The notes under the pieces were generated by a model, which saw only the letters and a list, made by a program, of their open reading frames with translations, made no database searches and was not told where the DNA came from. Of a stretch of 64,000 bases of DNA, positions 59,767 to 64,000 are shown piece by piece (the first letter of the stretch is position 1; every line of letters begins with the position of its first letter). A program made the translations under genes and the position numbers. Origin of the DNA: Bin55 sp965203735 (GTDB taxonomy: Bacteria > Pseudomonadota > Gammaproteobacteria > Pseudomonadales > Azotimanducaceae); contig OZ241909.1 in assembly GCA_965203735.1 (NCBI GenBank), positions 2,604,001 to 2,668,000 on the forward strand, given 5' to 3'.

Positions 59767-62541
59767 CTAGTCTTGTGTGTCTTCGTTGTCTTCGGTGGAG
59801 TCGTCTCGCGGCGATTCTCTTTCATTCCCACTGTCGGTCTCTGCCGATCCTTCGGCAATCGTGTCGGGTGGTGATTCTTCATCGTCTTCCAGCGCCGATT
59901 CGGGAATCCGGCCAATTCCAATCAATCTCTCGTCTTCGCCGAGGCGAATGAGTCTCACTCCCTGAGTATTTCGGCCTGCTATTCGGATCTGATCGACTGA
60001 AGTTCGAATGAGTGTCCCACGATTGTTGATGAACATCACGTGGTCTGAATCAAACACCTGTACAGCACCAGCAACTTCGCCGTTTCGTTCCGAGCTTCTT
60101 ATCGCGTATGAACCCAATCCACCTCGTCCGGTTCTTCGAAACGCTGTGAGGTCGGTACGCTTACCGTATCCATTCTCAGTTGCGCAGAGCAAGTAGCCGT
60201 TCTCATGAGGTATCACAAGCGAAAGTACCTTGGCATCCCCTCTAAGTCGAATGCCTCGTACTCCTCGTGCAGTTCTCCCCATAACACGCACATCGGATTC
60301 CATGAACTTAACGGCCAAGCCTTTGTTCTGCACGAGGACAACCTCTTGGTGTCCGTCGGTCAGGTCGGCACCAATCAAACGGTCATCCTCAAGTAGACCA
60401 ATGGCGATTAAGCCTCGTTTTCTCGGTCGGCTGAACTTGCTTAGTTCAACCCGTTTAATTTGACCTCTCTCTGTGGCCATGACCACGAAGCGATCCTCTT
60501 CAAAGTCTTTTACAGGACAGATCGCGGAAATCCGTTCATCGCCTTCGAGTTCCAAGAGATTGACCAATGGACGTCCCAATGCATTTCGACTGCTTTCTGG
60601 GATTTGATAGGTGGGTAGCCAGTAAGCTCGTCCACGATTGCTAAAGCACAGTAGCGTGGCATGGTTGTGCGTTACTAGGAGATGTTCGACAAAGTCGTCG
60701 TCTTTTACGGTCGCTGCTGTCTTACCCCGACCTCCTCTACGTTGCGCCTCGTAGACATCGATCGATTGGATCTTCGCATATCCACCGTGTGAAATCGTGA
60801 CCACTACCGTCTTGGGAACGATCATGTCGATGGTCGTGAAGTCTTCCTCAGTTTCGAGGATCTCAGTGCGTCGCTCATCCCCGAATTCTTCTCGAACTTC
60901 GATGAGCTCCTCTTTTACAACTTCGTTCATTCGTTCGTCTGAATCCAAGATTTCCTGCAGACTCTTGATGTCCGAAATCAAGTCTTCGTACTCGTTGATA
61001 AGCCGCTCTTGTTCCAGACTAACAAGACGGTGCAGCTGCAAGCTAAGAATAGCGTCCGCTTGGTCGCTGGAGAGTCGATACTCACCCGATTCTTCATCAA
61101 ACCCTAGTGTCGTGTCTAAGTCATCACGCCGAGCAAGTTTCACATCCGCACGTCGCAATAACGCTTGAATTGCAAACATTCGCGAAGTTCGTTCAGCCGT
61201 CTCTCCCTCTGTATCGGAAACTTTGAGCCATGAGCGGGTTGTCAGCGCCGCTTGGGCATCCTGACGAGATTCAGAGTTGCGAATTAGTTCAACGATTTCA
61301 TCGATGTCTGCTAACGCCACAGCTTGTCCCTCAAGCGTATGCGCTCTCCTTCTTGACTCGCGCAGGAGATATGCCGAGCGTCGAATTACGACCTCCCGAC
61401 GATGCTGGATGAACGCCATCAGCATGTCTTTGAGATTTACGGTTCTCGGTTGTCCACCAACAAGTGCTGTGCAATTCACGCTAACGGAAGATTCAAGCTG
61501 AGTGTGTGCAAACAGATTGTTTAGCACGACCTCAGCTGGTTCGCCTCGGGAGACTTCAATGACAATGCGCATCCCATTCTTGCTGGATTCGTCGCGGAGG
61601 TCAGAAATTCCGCTGATGCGCTTCTCGCGAACTAAGTCAGCAATGGATTCAACGAGCTTGGCCTTGTTTTGCTGAAATGGAATCTCGGTGACGATTATTG
61701 TTTCGCGCCCCGACTTCTCGCTTTCAATCGTAGCCCTTGACCGCACGCGAATTCTGCCCCTACCGGTCTTGTATGCCTGCACGATTCCTGCACGACCATT
61801 GATAATTCCAGCAGTTGGAAAGTCCGGACCTTGCACGTACTGCATTAGGTCCTCTACTGTTAGGGTTTCCTCATCAACCAATGCAATACAAGCGTCGATA
61901 ACCTCGCTGAGGTTATGTGGAGGAATGTTGGTGGCCATGGCGACCGCTATTCCGTAGGAACCATTGATCAGCAAGTTGGGAATTCGCGTCGGCAGTACGA
62001 CGGGCACAAGGATTGTGTCGTCGTAGTTGAGCGTCATGTCGACGGTTTCCTTGTCCAGGTCCGCCAGCATCATCGAAGCAATGCGTTCCATCCGAACTTC
62101 CGTGTAACGAGGTGCCGCCGCCGGGTCTCCATCAATGGAGCCGAAGTTTCCCTGCCCCTCCACCAATGGATAGCGCATCTTGAAGTCCTGTGCCATGTTT
62201 ACGATCGTTTCATAGATCGCTTGTTCTCCATGTGGGTGATACTTTCCGACAACCTCTCCACCGACACGCGCTGACTTCATAGTGGGTCGATCATGTCGAT
62301 TGTTGAGTTGATCCATTCCAAATAGACATCGTCTGTGTACCGGCTTCAAACCATCGCGGATATCGGGCAATGCACGACCGATGATCACGCTCATTGCATA
62401 CCCGAGATACGAGTGTCGCATCTCGTCCTCTATGTACACTCGTACAATATCGCCACCTGTGGGACTAGGTGCAGAAGGATTCAATTCGTCGTCGTTATTG
62501 GTTTCGTCTTCAGGACCAGACGAAGTGTCTTCATCACTCAT
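59767..62541 (-). CDS. gyrA: DNA gyrase subunit A
   Basis: Breakage-reunion subunit of gyrase; 924 residues from ATG 62541. The catalytic tyrosine is Tyr146 (PRYTEVRM). The quinolone region reads YHPHGEQAIYETIV: Gln107 and Glu111 stand where E. coli has Ser83 and Asp87. The GyrA box QRRGGRG and six C-terminal pinwheel blades follow. The N-terminal ~30 residues and C-terminal ~40 residues are acidic and longer than usual. TTG 62553 is an alternative start. Confidence 0.96.
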   Translation of the reverse strand: MSDEDTSSGPEDETNNDDELNPSAPSPTGGDIVRVYIEDEMRHSYLGYAMSVIIGRALPDIRDGLKPVHRRCLFGMDQLNNRHDRPTMKSARVGGEVVGKYHPHGEQAIYETIVNMAQDFKMRYPLVEGQGNFGSIDGDPAAAPRYTEVRMERIASMMLADLDKETVDMTLNYDDTILVPVVLPTRIPNLLINGSYGIAVAMATNIPPHNLSEVIDACIALVDEETLTVEDLMQYVQGPDFPTAGIINGRAGIVQAYKTGRGRIRVRSRATIESEKSGRETIIVTEIPFQQNKAKLVESIADLVREKRISGISDLRDESSKNGMRIVIEVSRGEPAEVVLNNLFAHTQLESSVSVNCTALVGGQPRTVNLKDMLMAFIQHRREVVIRRSAYLLRESRRRAHTLEGQAVALADIDEIVELIRNSESRQDAQAALTTRSWLKVSDTEGETAERTSRMFAIQALLRRADVKLARRDDLDTTLGFDEESGEYRLSSDQADAILSLQLHRLVSLEQERLINEYEDLISDIKSLQEILDSDERMNEVVKEELIEVREEFGDERRTEILETEEDFTTIDMIVPKTVVVTISHGGYAKIQSIDVYEAQRRGGRGKTAATVKDDDFVEHLLVTHNHATLLCFSNRGRAYWLPTYQIPESSRNALGRPLVNLLELEGDERISAICPVKDFEEDRFVVMATERGQIKRVELSKFSRPRKRGLIAIGLLEDDRLIGADLTDGHQEVVLVQNKGLAVKFMESDVRVMGRTARGVRGIRLRGDAKVLSLVIPHENGYLLCATENGYGKRTDLTAFRRTGRGGLGSYAIRSSERNGEVAGAVQVFDSDHVMFINNRGTLIRTSVDQIRIAGRNTQGVRLIRLGEDERLIGIGRIPESALEDDEESPPDTIAEGSAETDSGNERESPRDDSTEDNEDTQD

Positions 62542-62938
62542 GGAAATGCACAAACAGTGCTAGAAATAAGGGAAGCGGGGGAAGTGTTATTTTACCGTAG
62601 AGAGGTCTAGAAATACACCCTTTTCCAAGTGGAAATCTGTACTGATTGAGAAAACGTACAAGCACTCCTTGTCCTACAACCGCGTCAATTGCGAGCTCTA
62701 GATTCAGGGGTCCAAATCCCTACAAAGAGTACCCGCTGATGAGCATGACTAGCTACTAACTTAAACGCTTAGGTCCTAAAACGAAATCTCCAGAATTGCA
62801 ACCAATCAGCACGAATATAGAAAGAAACCTAGACCACAGTGTTGTTTAATTTCAATAGTTTACAGGAATTTTCTAACAAGCACTGAGAAGCAATTGGAGA
62901 TCTTGTTACAAGGAAGCCTTGACTACTGTTTTACTGGC
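62542..62938. other. Intergenic region upstream of gyrA
   Basis: About 397 bases without a credible gene. TAAAAT on the minus strand (62594-62589), 47 bases before the gyrA start, is a possible -10. A T-arm-like GGGGTCCAAATCCC near 62706 does not belong to a complete tRNA. I see nothing else. Confidence 0.5.
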
Positions 62939-64000
62939 TTAAAGCTCACCGGGTCTGGTCCAGCGAATAGCGTCTGCGTAGACGTGGGTAGGTCTTGAAG
63001 CAGAAACGAGTTTAACGTTTACCGATCCTTGACCTAAGTCAAACTGTCCAATGATGTTCCAGCCGGGTGTCTTGGATCCTAGGTCGAAATCACGAATCCA
63101 CTCCTGGGTTTCATCGAAAATCTTGAATTTCCATTGCAGGTCCAGATTTCTTCGGGGTCTCCATCCCCGAGGAACGTGAAACGAAAGCGTCCACCGGTCC
63201 GTCTCTGGTAAATCAACTGTAAACCGTGCACTACCTATCTTGTCTCGGATCCACGCCGAAGCTACGGTTTTCCGGTACTTGCCGTAGGCTGTGCTCTCGG
63301 TCAATCTTCCCCAAGTTCCTTGCGGAACGCGAACCTCGGACTTTCGTGCGTAGTAGCTTCCCATCGCTGGCAATCCGTTATCCAGTTCAATCTGAAGCCG
63401 AGGTGGAGTAAACCATCCGATCGGACCCATGGATGTATATGGGGCAAGATTTGGCAGAGTTTGATGAACTACAAACCCCGGATCAAGATCATCGACGATG
63501 ATTCCAATCTCTCGTGTAGGAATCCAGTCACTATCCTCGGCAAATGGGGGAATGTCAACATTCTTTAGTTCGTCTCCAGCTGACGACCTTTTCCTCAAGG
63601 TGATTCCGCGTCGATTTCGTGAGAGACCCGGCAATAGGTGCGCGACTCGAACCTCATACGGAGTTATTAGGTTTATGCGTCTCGCCGAGTTTGCTGGAAT
63701 GAGAACTCCCTGTGATTCTGTGTAGTAGGGAAACATCCAATCCCAAGTCCTCTCGGTTGGATAACGCAGTCGAACAAGCCCAGCTGTTGGTTCCAGATTT
63801 CTTACAGTCACGCTGGTCTTGAACTGAGCGTTGCCGTCCAAGCCATTCGCAATTCGATCTACCGACATTCGAGACGCGACATATCCGGGAAGCGAAGAAG
63901 TCCTAATCCAGTCAGTGAGAAAAGGATCGATTGTCAATTTGTGCTCTTCAGCCAGTGTGAGCATGTCACGATAGGTGTAGGTCGTTCCCTCAAACTTCCT
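62939..64000 (-). CDS. Large secreted or envelope protein: M1-peptidase-like end plus golvesin-like domain (partial)
   Basis: The frame is open to the right edge, so the N-terminus is missing; about 353 residues are visible. The first part, with TYRDMLTLAEEHKLTIDPFLTDWIRTSSLPG, resembles the end of an M1-type metallopeptidase catalytic region, where a helix leads into a W-L...LPG segment. The last ~110 residues (FTVDLPETDRWTLSFHVP through GWNIIGQFDLGQGSVNVKL and VYADAIRWTRPG) resemble the golvesin/Xly carbohydrate-binding-like domain. The active-site HExxH would lie outside the window, so the peptidase call is inference. Confidence 0.6.
   Translation of the reverse strand, partial: RKFEGTTYTYRDMLTLAEEHKLTIDPFLTDWIRTSSLPGYVASRMSVDRIANGLDGNAQFKTSVTVRNLEPTAGLVRLRYPTERTWDWMFPYYTESQGVLIPANSARRINLITPYEVRVAHLLPGLSRNRRGITLRKRSSAGDELKNVDIPPFAEDSDWIPTREIGIIVDDLDPGFVVHQTLPNLAPYTSMGPIGWFTPPRLQIELDNGLPAMGSYYARKSEVRVPQGTWGRLTESTAYGKYRKTVASAWIRDKIGSARFTVDLPETDRWTLSFHVPRGWRPRRNLDLQWKFKIFDETQEWIRDFDLGSKTPGWNIIGQFDLGQGSVNVKLVSASRPTHVYADAIRWTRPGEL

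Noticed and set aside
62695..62725. tRNA-like T-arm (GGGGTCCAAATCCC)
   Set aside because: The loop is eight bases by the best pairing, and no matching acceptor strand or anticodon arm is found upstream.
1..64000. CRISPR arrays, insertion sequences, rRNA genes, prophage
   Set aside because: No regularly spaced repeats, transposase motifs, rRNA-like stretches or phage structural genes were found on either strand.

Overview
The window looks like a piece of a gammaproteobacterial chromosome, with mid-range GC and genes packed tightly on both strands. The assignment rests on gene order. Three blocks run in the order usual for that class: ftsK-lolA-rarA-serS beside trxB-aat-infA-clpA-clpS; gyrA-serC-pheA-hisC-cmk-rpsA-ihfB-lapA; and a complete tusDCB-tusE sulfur relay with its acceptor enzyme mnmA nearby. 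The lineage cannot be named from the sequence alone; an uncultured, perhaps aquatic, gammaproteobacterium is a guess. Many genes start with GTG or TTG and are joined to their neighbours by 4-base ATGA/GTGA overlaps. No insertion sequence, integrase, prophage or CRISPR array was seen.

Layout. 1-2.4 kb: the end of a surface-polysaccharide cluster (polysaccharide deacetylase, family 4 glycosyltransferase) and a DUF924 gene. 2.6-8.3 kb: amidohydrolase, MFS exporter and fatty-acid/steroid-type CoA ligase, then a nucleotide-sugar dehydrogenase. 8.3-12 kb: tRNA-Ser(UGA), a GNAT acetyltransferase, trpS preceded by a possible 13-codon Trp-containing leader peptide, and tusDCB-tusE. 12-17.6 kb (minus strand): ftsK-lolA-rarA and serS; rarA appears to lack a normal start codon. 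17.8-25 kb: dienelactone hydrolase, trxB, aat, infA, then clpS-clpA and icd. 25.3-37 kb: moaC-moaD-moaE, mnmA-purB-GNAT, aceA, a zinc alcohol dehydrogenase, prpB-prpC-prpD and ribD. 37-40 kb: small conserved proteins and a possible stress module (VWA protein, membrane-anchored J-domain protein, TerB protein). 40.2-46 kb: a two-gene AddB/AddA-like helicase-nuclease. 46-51.2 kb: TonB-dependent receptor with its own ExbB, two ExbD proteins and TonB. 51.5-62.5 kb: lapA, ihfB, rpsA, an ankyrin gene on the opposite strand, cmk, hisC, pheA, serC and gyrA. The right edge cuts a large secreted or envelope protein ending in a golvesin-like domain.

How the genes fit together. TusDCB and TusE pass persulfide sulfur to MnmA for 2-thiouridine in tRNA. 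ClpS, ClpA, Aat and TrxB are the N-end-rule and redox housekeeping genes that commonly sit together. Icd and isocitrate lyase compete for isocitrate, and PrpBCD handles propionyl-CoA, which suits growth on fatty acids, odd-chain acids or sterol-like carbon fed in by the CoA ligase. The most unusual points are the trpS leader frame, the probable ATA start of rarA, Gln/Glu at the GyrA quinolone positions, the long acidic tail of S1, the VWA/J/TerB module with a perfect 17-bp operator-like palindrome, and a 19-bp promoter element shared by serS and ribD.
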